Assembly: GCF_041820985.1 (NCBI RefSeq)
Contig: NZ_JBGUAU010000002.1
Span: forward strand, 186,001-250,000
Direction: 5' to 3'
Source: Evansella sp041820985
Lineage (GTDB): Bacteria; Bacillota; Bacilli; Bacillales; Salisediminibacteriaceae
DNA: 64,000 bases
The translations under genes and the position numbers were made by a program. This document shows positions 16,719 through 25,493 of the stretch, piece after piece. The number at the start of each line of letters is the position of its first letter. Position 1 is the first letter of the stretch. The notes under the pieces were generated by a model. That model did not search any database. It was not told the DNA's origin and saw only the letters and a program-made list of their open reading frames with translations.

Positions 16719-17780
16719 TTGTTTTCATCTAAATGGAAGTCCATATCAGAATGGTTGTTAGAAAATCATGATACATTATCAAATGAAGAGAAGCAATATT
16801 GGATAGATGAGTTAGCAGAACAAAATGATAAAATTCTTGAACAATGGAGTGAGCAATTAGAACTTTTAGATGAGGTAAAAGAAAAACTCCTAACATCTAC
16901 ACCACTTTCTTTTAATAAAAAAGAGGAAAATCTACAAGGAATTAATTATTTTCATATAGGTTTATACTCAAAAGCTATAGAGGTGTTACATGCTGAATTG
17001 GAACATACAGAGCACTCATCCAGAGTGTATTTATATTTAGCCTTTAGTTATTTGTATATTAATAATCTCACGTTATCAAAGGAACATTTCTTAAACGTAG
17101 TACATCGTAGTAATGACCCGTTAGAAAAGCACTATGCTTTTTTAGGTTTAGGCTTACAGGCTGGAAAAGAAGATGATGTGGAACAAGCTATATCTTATTT
17201 TGAAAAAGCGGAACAACTCCAATTTAATCCTGATGTAGTGTATAATTTAGGCATCTGTTATTTGTTGTTAAAAATGCCAAACCAAGCACAACAATATTTC
17301 AAAGAGGTTATCCAAGCTGGCGAAGGTGATGGAGAGGCGTATTATTGGTTAGGAAAATCTTATATGGATGCAGGGGAAAAAACGTTAGCAATGGAGACAT
17401 GGTATCAAGCTGTGCATGGATTTGATTCTGAACAGTTACTACTTTCGTTAGCTTTAGAATTTGAGGAAAAGAACTTGTTTTCTTGTGCTCTTTTTTGCTA
17501 TGAACGTTTAAATGACCTCGGTTATGATGAATCTATTGTACTGCATGGGATCTCTTGGAATTATGGTTTAATGGATGAACGAATAAAAGCGAAGCAAGGA
17601 TTTCAAGAGCTTTTACGACATGATCCTCAAAATATTAATGCCTGGATATCTTATTTATGGTTAATTAATACGTGGGAAGATAGTATGGCTTTAAAAGCTG
17701 CCAAAGTGAAGATTCAGTCATATAATTTAAGACATCCACTTATCCAAAAGATGACAGAAAAAATATATAGTCAACATTAG
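16719..17780 (+). CDS. Tetratricopeptide-repeat protein of unknown function
   Basis: A 353-residue soluble protein made largely of TPR helical pairs from about residue 75 to 310, for example in ISYFEKAEQL, YNLGICYLLLKMPNQAQQYFKEV and AYYWLGKSYMDAGEKTLAMETW. There is no signal peptide. The TTG start follows AAGGGGGG at suitable spacing. B. subtilis has no gene between panD and dinG, so this is an insertion relative to that order. TPR proteins act as scaffolds; no partner can be inferred. It may share transcripts with dinG downstream. Confidence 0.8.
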   Translation: MFSSKWKSISEWLLENHDTLSNEEKQYWIDELAEQNDKILEQWSEQLELLDEVKEKLLTSTPLSFNKKEENLQGINYFHIGLYSKAIEVLHAELEHTEHSSRVYLYLAFSYLYINNLTLSKEHFLNVVHRSNDPLEKHYAFLGLGLQAGKEDDVEQAISYFEKAEQLQFNPDVVYNLGICYLLLKMPNQAQQYFKEVIQAGEGDGEAYYWLGKSYMDAGEKTLAMETWYQAVHGFDSEQLLLSLALEFEEKNLFSCALFCYERLNDLGYDESIVLHGISWNYGLMDERIKAKQGFQELLRHDPQNINAWISYLWLINTWEDSMALKAAKVKIQSYNLRHPLIQKMTEKIYSQH

Positions 17781-17845
17781 AGAATAATCTCTAAACAGAT
17801 ATATAAATCTGTATAGAGGTAGGAGAGACTGGTGGGGGAATTTTT

Positions 17846-20641
17846 ATGGAACGTTTTGTCATCATTGACGTGGAGACAACAGGTGTTTCTTTTTTAAAGG
17901 GAGATAGAATAATACAAATAGCATACGTGATTATTGAAAACAATCAGGTAATAGAACGTTTTGATAGCTATATCAATCCTGGAAGGGGCATACCTTCGTT
18001 TATCCAAACGTTAACGAACATAGATAATAACTTAGTAAAGGATGCACCTCAATTTTCGGAAGTAGCTTCGATTCTGTTATCTGCATTAGATAATGGTGCT
18101 TATTTTGTAGCACATAATGTAGAATTTGATCTGTATTTTATAAATGATGAACTGGAAGCTGCAGGGTATGAACCTTTTAGTGGTCCAGTATTAGATACAG
18201 TAGAACTAGCAAGAATAGCTTTTCCTACTGCAGAGGGTTTCAGTCTGTCACGTTTATCTGAAAGCTTTAGGATGGAGCATAATTCTCCACACCGTGCTGA
18301 TAGTGATGCAGAAGCAACGGGGCAATTGCTAGTGGAGATTATCAATAAACTCTCTCACCTACCTTATACGACATTAGTTCAATTGGATAAATTAAGAGGT
18401 AAACTAAAGAGTGATTTAGGAGTCTTAATTCATCAGTGGCAATTACTAAATTTGGATAAGGATTTAAAGGAGAATTGGGAAGAATTTCGCGGGTTAGTAT
18501 TAAAGAATACAAATGTAAAGAAGGATAGTGATAATCAAAATGATATAGATGCTTCTTTACCCGCTTTTTTGGAAGAATGTATGAAAAATGAAGACTGGTG
18601 TAAAGAAAAAATAACTGGATATGAAACAAGACCAGGACAAATAGAAATGATGACGTTCATTCATGAAGTTTTCAATGACAGCGATATTGGATTAATTGAA
18701 GCTCAAACGGGTACGGGGAAAACACTGGCTTATTTACTACCAGCTGCTTTTAAAGCAAAGGAATTAAATAAACCGATTGTTATAAGTACACAAACGATAC
18801 AGCTCCAAGAACAGTTAGTAAAAAAAGAGATACCTATATTAACAAAGATGATTCCATTCTCACTTCAAATTGCATTATTGAAAGGAAGAAGTCATTATCT
18901 ATGCTTACGGAAATTTGAAAGACTTTTGCAGGATGATCCCAATGAAACGTATGACAAAATTGTCTCAAAGGCACAAATCCTTGTTTGGCTTACCGAGACG
19001 GAATCAGGAGATGTAGAGGAACTAAGCTTAGCATCTAGTACAAATCGTTTTTGGAATGATATTGCTAGTGATTCTTTTTCGTGTATATCTCCACGCTGTC
19101 CGTGGTTTTCCAGATGTTTTTATCAACGAGCAAAGACAAAAGCAAAGGACGCTCAACTGATAATCACAAATCATTCTCTAGTTTTATCTGATAGTATGTC
19201 AGAGCATCAACTAATTCCAACTTATGACTATATTATATTAGATGAAGCACATCATTTTGAAGAAACAGCAACAGATCAATTTGGAGTGAATATAGATTAT
19301 TTATCTTTTACTCATTTATTTAATGAGATGAGTGGTAAAGAAGGAGATGGGCTACTTGCATCTCTTCAACCTATCTTTGCTAAAGATTTAACTTCTATAG
19401 ATATTTTAATTTCTGTAGAGGAAAATACAAAAGAAGTAAAACAGGAATGGAATGATTTATTTCTACTTCTGCATCAATTTGTACATACGAATAATGCCAA
19501 ACAAAATGAGCGTGGCAGAGTAGTAACAACTATTGATATAGAAAATTCTCGGTGGAAGCCGGTAAACGAGTCAATTAAACGTTTTCAAGTTAACTATCAG
19601 GAATGGCTCGCTAGTCTAAAGGAGTTATCTTCCTATTTGGAAAAACAAATTGGCAAGCAACTAGCTCGAAAAAAGTATGGATCTGCATTTAACACTTATT
19701 TAGATCGAATAGAAAAAGTATATACAGCTTTTGTGAAATTACTAATACAACATGACCAGGAAAGCATTTATTGGTTGGAATCTGATAGAAAAGGACCCAA
19801 ACAATCAGTATTTATACAGAGTAAGCCTATCAATGTTTCTGATTTGCTAGCAGATCGATTTTTTCGAAAGAAACAAAGTGTAATACTGACTTCAGCAACC
19901 ATGTCCGTAAACAAGGATTTTGCATACATGGAGGAAAAACTTGGTTTACAGGACTTTCCTACTAAAACGAAGATTGTTTCTTCCCCATTTAACTGGGAGG
20001 ATCAAGTAAAATTAATGGTGCCAACCGACATGCCTTTGATTCAAGAAGTTGGAGAGTCCAGCTTCATAGAGGCTGCTGTACTTCAAATTTATCGTATTGC
20101 AGAAGTATCGAAAGGGAAAATGCTTGTATTATTTACATCATATGACATGTTAAAAAAAAGCTACAATTTCTTAAAAGAAATGCTTAGTGATGAATTTATG
20201 CTTATTGGTCAAGGCATTCAAACTGGGAGCAGATCAAAACTAACGAAGCATTTCCAACAATTTGACCAAGCAATATTATTAGGAACGAGCAGTTTTTGGG
20301 AAGGTGTTGATATCCCGGGTAGAGACTTGAGTGTCATCGTTATCGTAAGGTTACCTTTCACTCCTCCTGATGACCCAGTTTTTCAAGCAAAGTCAAGTAA
20401 GATGAAAAAAGAAGGGGTAAATCCGTTTATGAAACTTGCTTTACCTCAAGCAGTATTACGTTTTAAACAAGGGTTCGGTAGACTGATACGAAAAACTTCT
20501 GATAAAGGTGTTGTTGTCGTATTAGACCGAAGGATTTGTACTACAAGCTATGGAAATTCGTTTATAAAATCTTTACCACCTATTCCTTTTATTTATAAAT
20601 CAATGGATGATTTGGAAAATGATCTCTCAAATTGGTTATAA
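17846..20641 (+). CDS. dinG: DinG family 3'-5' exonuclease / DNA helicase
   Basis: A 931-residue protein, the same length as B. subtilis DinG. Residues 1-170 are a DEDDh exonuclease domain (D8-x-E10, HNVEFD, HRADSDAEAT). The rest is an XPD-like superfamily 2 helicase with Walker A A286-Q-T-G-T-G-K-T and the D466-E-A-H469 box. Four cysteines, C353, C413, C418 and C424, have the C-x4-C-x5-C spacing of the E. coli DinG iron-sulfur cluster. The staphylococcal homologue is reported to lack that cluster. A role in DNA repair or R-loop removal is inferred. Confidence 0.93.
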   Translation: MERFVIIDVETTGVSFLKGDRIIQIAYVIIENNQVIERFDSYINPGRGIPSFIQTLTNIDNNLVKDAPQFSEVASILLSALDNGAYFVAHNVEFDLYFINDELEAAGYEPFSGPVLDTVELARIAFPTAEGFSLSRLSESFRMEHNSPHRADSDAEATGQLLVEIINKLSHLPYTTLVQLDKLRGKLKSDLGVLIHQWQLLNLDKDLKENWEEFRGLVLKNTNVKKDSDNQNDIDASLPAFLEECMKNEDWCKEKITGYETRPGQIEMMTFIHEVFNDSDIGLIEAQTGTGKTLAYLLPAAFKAKELNKPIVISTQTIQLQEQLVKKEIPILTKMIPFSLQIALLKGRSHYLCLRKFERLLQDDPNETYDKIVSKAQILVWLTETESGDVEELSLASSTNRFWNDIASDSFSCISPRCPWFSRCFYQRAKTKAKDAQLIITNHSLVLSDSMSEHQLIPTYDYIILDEAHHFEETATDQFGVNIDYLSFTHLFNEMSGKEGDGLLASLQPIFAKDLTSIDILISVEENTKEVKQEWNDLFLLLHQFVHTNNAKQNERGRVVTTIDIENSRWKPVNESIKRFQVNYQEWLASLKELSSYLEKQIGKQLARKKYGSAFNTYLDRIEKVYTAFVKLLIQHDQESIYWLESDRKGPKQSVFIQSKPINVSDLLADRFFRKKQSVILTSATMSVNKDFAYMEEKLGLQDFPTKTKIVSSPFNWEDQVKLMVPTDMPLIQEVGESSFIEAAVLQIYRIAEVSKGKMLVLFTSYDMLKKSYNFLKEMLSDEFMLIGQGIQTGSRSKLTKHFQQFDQAILLGTSSFWEGVDIPGRDLSVIVIVRLPFTPPDDPVFQAKSSKMKKEGVNPFMKLALPQAVLRFKQGFGRLIRKTSDKGVVVVLDRRICTTSYGNSFIKSLPPIPFIYKSMDDLENDLSNWL

Positions 20642-20679
20642 TATAATTGTGCGAACTCGTAATAGGAAGGACGTTCTAA

Positions 20680-21552
20680 ATGAAGAAACCAATCGTACTA
20701 TTCTTGACACTCTTGATTCTTCTCCTAATCACACCAACAGAAAGTAGTGCAGACAAACTACAGTTAAACTTAACAAAAGGAGAAATAGCATACACTTTTT
20801 TTGATCTAACCCATGGAGAAGCAACATTAATACAGGGAGACAGAGATCAAACTGTTCTCATCAATACAGGGCATGGACAAAGTGAGGAAGAATTAGAAGA
20901 GAGACTAAATATGTTCAATGTATCTTCTATAGACACATTAATCATTACAAGTAAACAAATTGAATATATTGGAAATCTCCCTTGGATTTTAGGTAATTAT
21001 GATATTGAACGTCTCTTTCTTCCTCAGTCACTTTTTACAAAGTTTGAGAAACTTCTAAGTGATTTTGATGTACAAGTTACAACGTATAAAAAAGGGGACC
21101 ACTATTCCTTATTAAACGACTTGCACATTGAAATATTGTACGTAGAAGATAAAGAAGGAGATGACAAGGGAGGAAGTGCGTTTTTCATTAACCACTTTGA
21201 TCAAAAGCTGTTATACATGACAGTAGCGAACCCACATGTAGAAAAGCAATTGGTTCAAGAGTTTGATCTAAAATCTACTATGTTTAAAGTTCCTGATTTC
21301 GGAAGTGATCGAGGAACTTCGGAGGATTTATTAGATGAAGTAGATCCTCAAGTAGCAGTCATTTTTAGAAATGGAGAAAATAAACCAAGCAGTTATGTAA
21401 TGGAAAGATTGCAAGAGACATGGATTGATATTTATCAGACAAGTAGAATTGGAACGGTAACGATTAAGTGTAATGAAAAGGATTATGAAATCATTACCGT
21501 TAGGCCTAAGAAGGATGGGTTATTTCCAAAAAGTTGGTTTACAAGAAAATGA
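20680..21552 (+). CDS. Secreted ComEC-like metallo-beta-lactamase fold protein lacking metal ligands
   Basis: A 290-residue protein with a clear signal peptide (residues 1-24). The mature part resembles the metallo-beta-lactamase domain of ComEC: FFDLTHGEATLI (40-51), INTG (61-64) and LIITSKQIEYIGNL (87-100). At the last position active enzymes have T-H-x-H-x-D-H; here it reads T-S-K-Q-I-E-Y, so every metal ligand of this motif is replaced. It therefore looks like a non-catalytic relative. It lies between dinG and an amidohydrolase gene, whose ATG is 46 bases downstream. The ATG follows AGGAAGG. Confidence 0.7.
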   Translation: MKKPIVLFLTLLILLLITPTESSADKLQLNLTKGEIAYTFFDLTHGEATLIQGDRDQTVLINTGHGQSEEELEERLNMFNVSSIDTLIITSKQIEYIGNLPWILGNYDIERLFLPQSLFTKFEKLLSDFDVQVTTYKKGDHYSLLNDLHIEILYVEDKEGDDKGGSAFFINHFDQKLLYMTVANPHVEKQLVQEFDLKSTMFKVPDFGSDRGTSEDLLDEVDPQVAVIFRNGENKPSSYVMERLQETWIDIYQTSRIGTVTIKCNEKDYEIITVRPKKDGLFPKSWFTRK

Positions 21553-21598
21553 CTTAATAAGTCGATGAGGTATTTTAACTGTGTTGGGAGAGGGGAAA

Positions 21599-22909
21599 AT
21601 GTACATTTTATTACATTCTGTCACTATTGTGACATTAAATAAAGAGAATGAAATCTTCCAAGGGTATGTAGTGTGGAAAGACGGTAAATTTACAGATATT
21701 GTAAAGGGAGATCCTACTTCTAATGAGCTTGCAAAAGTCCCTGAAATTATCAATGGAAATGGCAAGTGGCTTATGCCAGGGTTAATTAACAGCCATGGCC
21801 ATTTAGGAAGCTCTTTTTTGCGAGGTGCTGGAGATGATTTACCATTAATGACATGGCTTGAAACAATAATGTGGCCGAATGAACGAACATTTACAGAAGA
21901 AACTGTAATTCAAGCTGCGTCACTTGCAATGATAGAAATGATTAAAACAGGTACAACAACGTTTTTAGATATGTATCATTTAGCGATGGATAAAATAGCA
22001 GAGTTAGTATTACAAAGTGAGTTGAGAGCGGTATTATGTCGAGGTATGATTGGTCTCGCTCCTGAAAAAGAACAGGAGGAAAAGCTTGAAGAATCAGTGA
22101 GTCTATTCCATAATTACCATGGCGCTAATAACAATAAGCTAACAATTGCGTTAGCGCCTCATGCACCATATACTTGTCCACCTGAATTTTTGCAAAAAGT
22201 AGTAAAAACAGCAGGACGTAATAATATGTGGATACATACTCATTTGTCTGAAACGAGAGGTGAAGTAGAGAGACATGTGTCTCAATATGGAATGCGTCCA
22301 GTAGAGCATTTACAAAACTTAGGTTTATTCCAGCAGCATTGTTTAATAGCACATGGAGTTCATATTAATGAAAAGGAAGTACAGATTTTAGCAGAAGAAC
22401 GCGTATCGGTTTCCCATAATCCTATGAGCAATTTAAAATTAGGTTCCGGTATTGCTCCCGTTCCAATGATGGAAAAAACAGGAGTAAATGTAGCATTAGG
22501 AACAGATTCCACTGCAAGTAATAATAATCTAGATCTATTTGAGGAAATGAGATTTGCTTCGTTAATACATAAAGGTGTACACGAGGATCCAACAGTAACA
22601 ACAAGTGAATCTATCTTAAAAATGGCTACCACTAATGGTGCAAAAGCATTACAATTAGATCATGTAGGATGTATTGAAAAAGGATATTTTGCAGATTTTA
22701 TATTAATCGATCCTAACGTACCACATCTTCATCCTTGGAATGAGGAAAGGATTATTTCTCACCTTGTTTATTCCGTGAAAGGTTCGGATGTAACAGACTC
22801 CTTTGTACAGGGAAAGCAACTTATGAAAAACCGAGAAATTCTTACTTTAGATGAAGAAAAAATATTAAGCGATGCAATAAATTTCTTGAAAACGAGTCAA
22901 AAAGGATAA
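21599..22909 (+). CDS. MtaD-like amidohydrolase (S-adenosylhomocysteine / methylthioadenosine deaminase family)
   Basis: A 436-residue member of the amidohydrolase superfamily, closest in layout to MtaD/SsnA-type deaminases. Metal ligands are visible in N-S-H66-G-H68, in HTHLSET, in HGVHI and in the late G-T-D-S motif followed by ASNNNLDLFEEMR. The ATG at 21599 follows GAGAGGGG; an in-frame TTG at 21581 is upstream of that site. The likely role is deamination of 5'-methylthioadenosine or S-adenosylhomocysteine, or of a related purine; the substrate is inferred from family only. Confidence 0.82.
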   Translation: MYILLHSVTIVTLNKENEIFQGYVVWKDGKFTDIVKGDPTSNELAKVPEIINGNGKWLMPGLINSHGHLGSSFLRGAGDDLPLMTWLETIMWPNERTFTEETVIQAASLAMIEMIKTGTTTFLDMYHLAMDKIAELVLQSELRAVLCRGMIGLAPEKEQEEKLEESVSLFHNYHGANNNKLTIALAPHAPYTCPPEFLQKVVKTAGRNNMWIHTHLSETRGEVERHVSQYGMRPVEHLQNLGLFQQHCLIAHGVHINEKEVQILAEERVSVSHNPMSNLKLGSGIAPVPMMEKTGVNVALGTDSTASNNNLDLFEEMRFASLIHKGVHEDPTVTTSESILKMATTNGAKALQLDHVGCIEKGYFADFILIDPNVPHLHPWNEERIISHLVYSVKGSDVTDSFVQGKQLMKNREILTLDEEKILSDAINFLKTSQKG

Positions 22910-22920
22910 TTTTTGACTCG
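22893..22920. terminator. Terminator-like hairpin at the end of the amidohydrolase gene
   Basis: CGAGTCAAAA and TTTTGACTCG form a perfect 10-bp stem overlapping the stop codon. There is no extra T run after it on the plus strand, so its strength is uncertain. Confidence 0.5.
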
Positions 22921-23218
22921 CCTTCAAGTAGGTGGGGTGTAGGTTATTTAATTTTTGTTTTACAATGCTCTGGAAATTTTGTTTGTCTAAAGGCAATCTT
23001 TATTGTGTTAAAATGGTGGGGCCGGTGATGTGATCGTAAGGAAAAGATATCCTTTTCTTGTTGATAACATTCAGCAGTTGTTGTTACGTTTTCGTTCACG
23101 CTCATCATCCTTTTCTTTGGAGCGGTAATTATAGTATCACCAAATGATGCTGTTGTATAATTTACAATATTTCACCGTATAGGGAGAGATTGAGCAAGGC
23201 ATAAAATGGAGGATACAC
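22921..23218. other. Intergenic region before ypmA
   Basis: About 300 bases without a gene. It contains AAGGAAAAGATATCCTTTTCTT, a short hairpin near 23037-23058, and a TATAAT at 23156-23161 that may be the -10 of the ypmA promoter, without a good -35. Nothing else recognisable. Confidence 0.5.
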
Positions 23219-23395
23219 ATGGACCATAAAGGAATGGACACTTTAGCTTCTGTGAAAATAGAAAATTCTAGAGATATATATAAAGTAGTGGACTTGTTAA
23301 ACCGTACGTTAAAAGGTCAAGATCTTATATTTGGTTTAGCGTTAGAAGATGATCATGAAGAAAAGAAGATGATTTTTACTATTTATGAAACGTAA
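23219..23395 (+). CDS. ypmA: YpmA family small protein (DUF4264)
   Basis: A 58-residue protein beginning MDHKGMDTLASVK and ending IFTIYET. The pattern V-K-I-x5-D-x-Y-K-V-V-D-x-L-N-R-T-L-K and F-G-L-A-L-E matches B. subtilis YpmA, which is also in front of ypmB. The ATG at 23219 is preceded by ATGGAGG at good spacing. It is a small cytoplasmic protein of unknown function, easy to miss by length. ypmB starts 16 bases after its stop, so the two are likely co-transcribed. Confidence 0.88.
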   Translation: MDHKGMDTLASVKIENSRDIYKVVDLLNRTLKGQDLIFGLALEDDHEEKKMIFTIYET

Positions 23396-23410
23396 ATCGG
23401 GGTATGTATA

Positions 23411-23917
23411 ATGAAACGTTGGATTTTTCCATTTATAGTTATAATTTTGACTGCATTTATAGGTTTATTTTATTATTTATATATGGAGATAAAAGAACCG
23501 TTACAGAGCAAACAAGCGCATATTACACAAGTAGCACTATCCGAAACAGATTTGGACTCTGTAAAACAGGTAGATTTTTATCATGGACGTCGTTCTTTTC
23601 AAGTAATAGAAGGGAAAGATAGTAACGGAGAAGACATGTTTGTATGGATTGAAGAATTAATCAATGAGAATGAAGGGAATACTGAACCACAAATTATTAC
23701 AAGATATAAATCCGAAGGGATAACAATAGGGGAAGTTAGATCCATTGTCCAATCAAGACTGTCAATAACGCAACTGAAAAGTATTAAGTTGGGGATTATA
23801 GGTAACACGCCCATTTATGAAGTGATTTATATTGACGATGCAAATAGACATTCCTTTTACTATTTGACATTTGAGGATGGAGAATATATACGTCATTATC
23901 AATTTCAACGATCATAA
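23411..23917 (+). CDS. ypmB: YpmB family membrane-anchored protein
   Basis: A 168-residue protein with one N-terminal membrane helix (residues about 4-26) and an extracytoplasmic alpha/beta domain of the YpmB (DUF5590/PepSY-like) type. It follows ypmA as in B. subtilis. In that species aspB comes next; here asnS follows directly. Its role is unknown; the PepSY-like fold hints at an inhibitor or sensor outside the membrane. Confidence 0.85.
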   Translation: MKRWIFPFIVIILTAFIGLFYYLYMEIKEPLQSKQAHITQVALSETDLDSVKQVDFYHGRRSFQVIEGKDSNGEDMFVWIEELINENEGNTEPQIITRYKSEGITIGEVRSIVQSRLSITQLKSIKLGIIGNTPIYEVIYIDDANRHSFYYLTFEDGEYIRHYQFQRS

Positions 23918-23937
23918 TAGAGTACTTTTAGTAATTA

Positions 23938-23967
23938 TTGACTTCTATTTTTCTATAGTTGTATAAT
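23938..23967 (+). promoter_or_regulatory. Sigma-A type promoter of asnS
   Basis: TTGACT (23938-23943) and TATAAT (23962-23967) with an 18-base spacer lie 61 bases before the GTG start. The leader is too short for a T-box. Confidence 0.75.
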
Positions 23968-24027
23968 ATTGAGAGTGTATTTTTCGTTTTAACATTTGCC
24001 ATAGCAGTTTTTTTGGAGGGAAAAAAA

Positions 24028-25317
24028 GTGAAAACAACAATTTCAAATGTTGGTAACTATGTAGGTGAGTCAGTAACAATTGGTGCTTGGCTTGCAAATA
24101 AACGTTCGAGTGGAAAGATTGCTTTCCTTCAACTTAGAGATGGTACAGGCTTTATACAAGGTGTAGTAGTTAAAGCAGAAGTTGAAGAAGATGTTTTTAA
24201 AATTGCAAAAGAATTAACACAAGAAAGTTCTATTTATGTAACAGGTGTGGTCCGTGAAGATGAGCGATCTCCTTCTGGATATGAACTTACAGTTCAAGGG
24301 TTAGAAATCATTCATGCTGCAAAGGAATACCCGATTACACCAAAAGAACATGGAACTGAATTTTTAATGGACCATCGCCATTTATGGTTACGATCCAAAC
24401 GTCAGCATGCCATAATGAAAGTAAGAAATGAGATTATTCGTTCTACATATGAATTCTTTAATCAGAATGGATTTACAAAAGTAGACCCACCTATTTTAAC
24501 GGGGAGTTCTGCAGAAGGTACAACTAATTTATTCCATACGAAATATTTTGATGAAGATGCTTATTTATCCCAAAGTGGACAGTTATATATGGAAGCTGCA
24601 GCAATGGCATTAGGGAAGGTATTTTCATTTGGACCTACTTTCCGAGCAGAAAAATCCAAAACAAGACGTCACTTAATTGAATTTTGGATGATAGAACCTG
24701 AAATGGCTTTTATGGATCATGAAGATAGCTTAAAGGTTCAAGAGGACTATGTTTCCTATGTTGTACAAGCAGTGTTAGCAAATTGCAAAAAAGAACTTGC
24801 TGCATTAGAAAGAGATACATCAAAATTAGAGAATATTGTTGCACCATTCCCAAGGATATCATATGATGATGCCATTGAGATGCTTCAAAATGATGGGCAT
24901 GAAATTTCATGGGGAGAAGATTTCGGTGCACCACATGAAACTGCCATTGCTGAAAAATTTGACAAGCCAGTTTTCATTACAAATTATCCAGCAAGTATAA
25001 AAGCATTTTATATGAAGCCGGACCCTAATAGAGAAGATGTTGTATTATGTGCAGATTTAATTGCTCCTGAAGGTTATGGAGAAATTATTGGTGGCTCACA
25101 GCGAATTGATGACGAAGAATTAATGAAGCAGCGTTACAAAGAACATAATTTATCTGAAGATGCATACCAATGGTACTTAGATTTACGTAAATACGGATCT
25201 GTTCCTCACTCAGGTTTTGGTCTTGGACTAGAAAGAACAGTTGCATGGTTATGTGGAGCGGAACATGTTCGTGAAACTATCCCATTCCCACGTCTATTAA
25301 ATCGTCTGTATCCATAA
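24028..25317 (+). CDS. asnS: Asparaginyl-tRNA synthetase
   Basis: AsnS charges tRNA(Asn) with asparagine. The GTG at 24028, after TTGGAGGG, gives 429 residues (B. subtilis 430). A longer open frame from 23959 lies over the promoter and is not used. The protein has the N-terminal OB-fold anticodon domain and a class IIb catalytic core, with motif 2 (FRAEKSKTRRHLIEFWMIEPEM) and motif 3 (GFGLGLERTVAWLCG). A terminator follows. aspB, which precedes asnS in B. subtilis, is missing here. Confidence 0.97.
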   Translation: MKTTISNVGNYVGESVTIGAWLANKRSSGKIAFLQLRDGTGFIQGVVVKAEVEEDVFKIAKELTQESSIYVTGVVREDERSPSGYELTVQGLEIIHAAKEYPITPKEHGTEFLMDHRHLWLRSKRQHAIMKVRNEIIRSTYEFFNQNGFTKVDPPILTGSSAEGTTNLFHTKYFDEDAYLSQSGQLYMEAAAMALGKVFSFGPTFRAEKSKTRRHLIEFWMIEPEMAFMDHEDSLKVQEDYVSYVVQAVLANCKKELAALERDTSKLENIVAPFPRISYDDAIEMLQNDGHEISWGEDFGAPHETAIAEKFDKPVFITNYPASIKAFYMKPDPNREDVVLCADLIAPEGYGEIIGGSQRIDDEELMKQRYKEHNLSEDAYQWYLDLRKYGSVPHSGFGLGLERTVAWLCGAEHVRETIPFPRLLNRLYP

Positions 25318-25325
25318 GAATGAAA

Positions 25326-25358
25326 AATAGCGCCTCTGCATAGAGGCGCTATTCTTTT
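25326..25358 (+). terminator. Intrinsic terminator of asnS
   Basis: AATAGCGCCTCT and AGAGGCGCTATT form a 12-bp stem with a four-base loop followed by CTTTTT. Confidence 0.95.
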
Positions 25359-25464
25359 TGGTATTAAGGAAAGATAGATAAAGCGTGAGTTACTGGTAAA
25401 GTGAAGATGGCACTTTCGCAATTCTTTTTTACATTTTTTATACATCAAATTCGTAGGTAGAAAG

Positions 25465-25473
25465 TGTTATAAT
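25465..25473 (+). promoter_or_regulatory. Extended -10 promoter element of dnaD
   Basis: TGTTATAAT (25465-25473) is an extended -10 (TGnTATAAT), 21 bases upstream of the dnaD ATG. No good -35 is present, which is common for such promoters. Confidence 0.55.
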
Positions 25474-25493
25474 GGTCTGTGAGGTGTTTAATT

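Noticed and set aside
23968..24027. T-box leader for asnS
   Set aside because: The leader is only about 60 bases and has no room for a T-box or its terminator.
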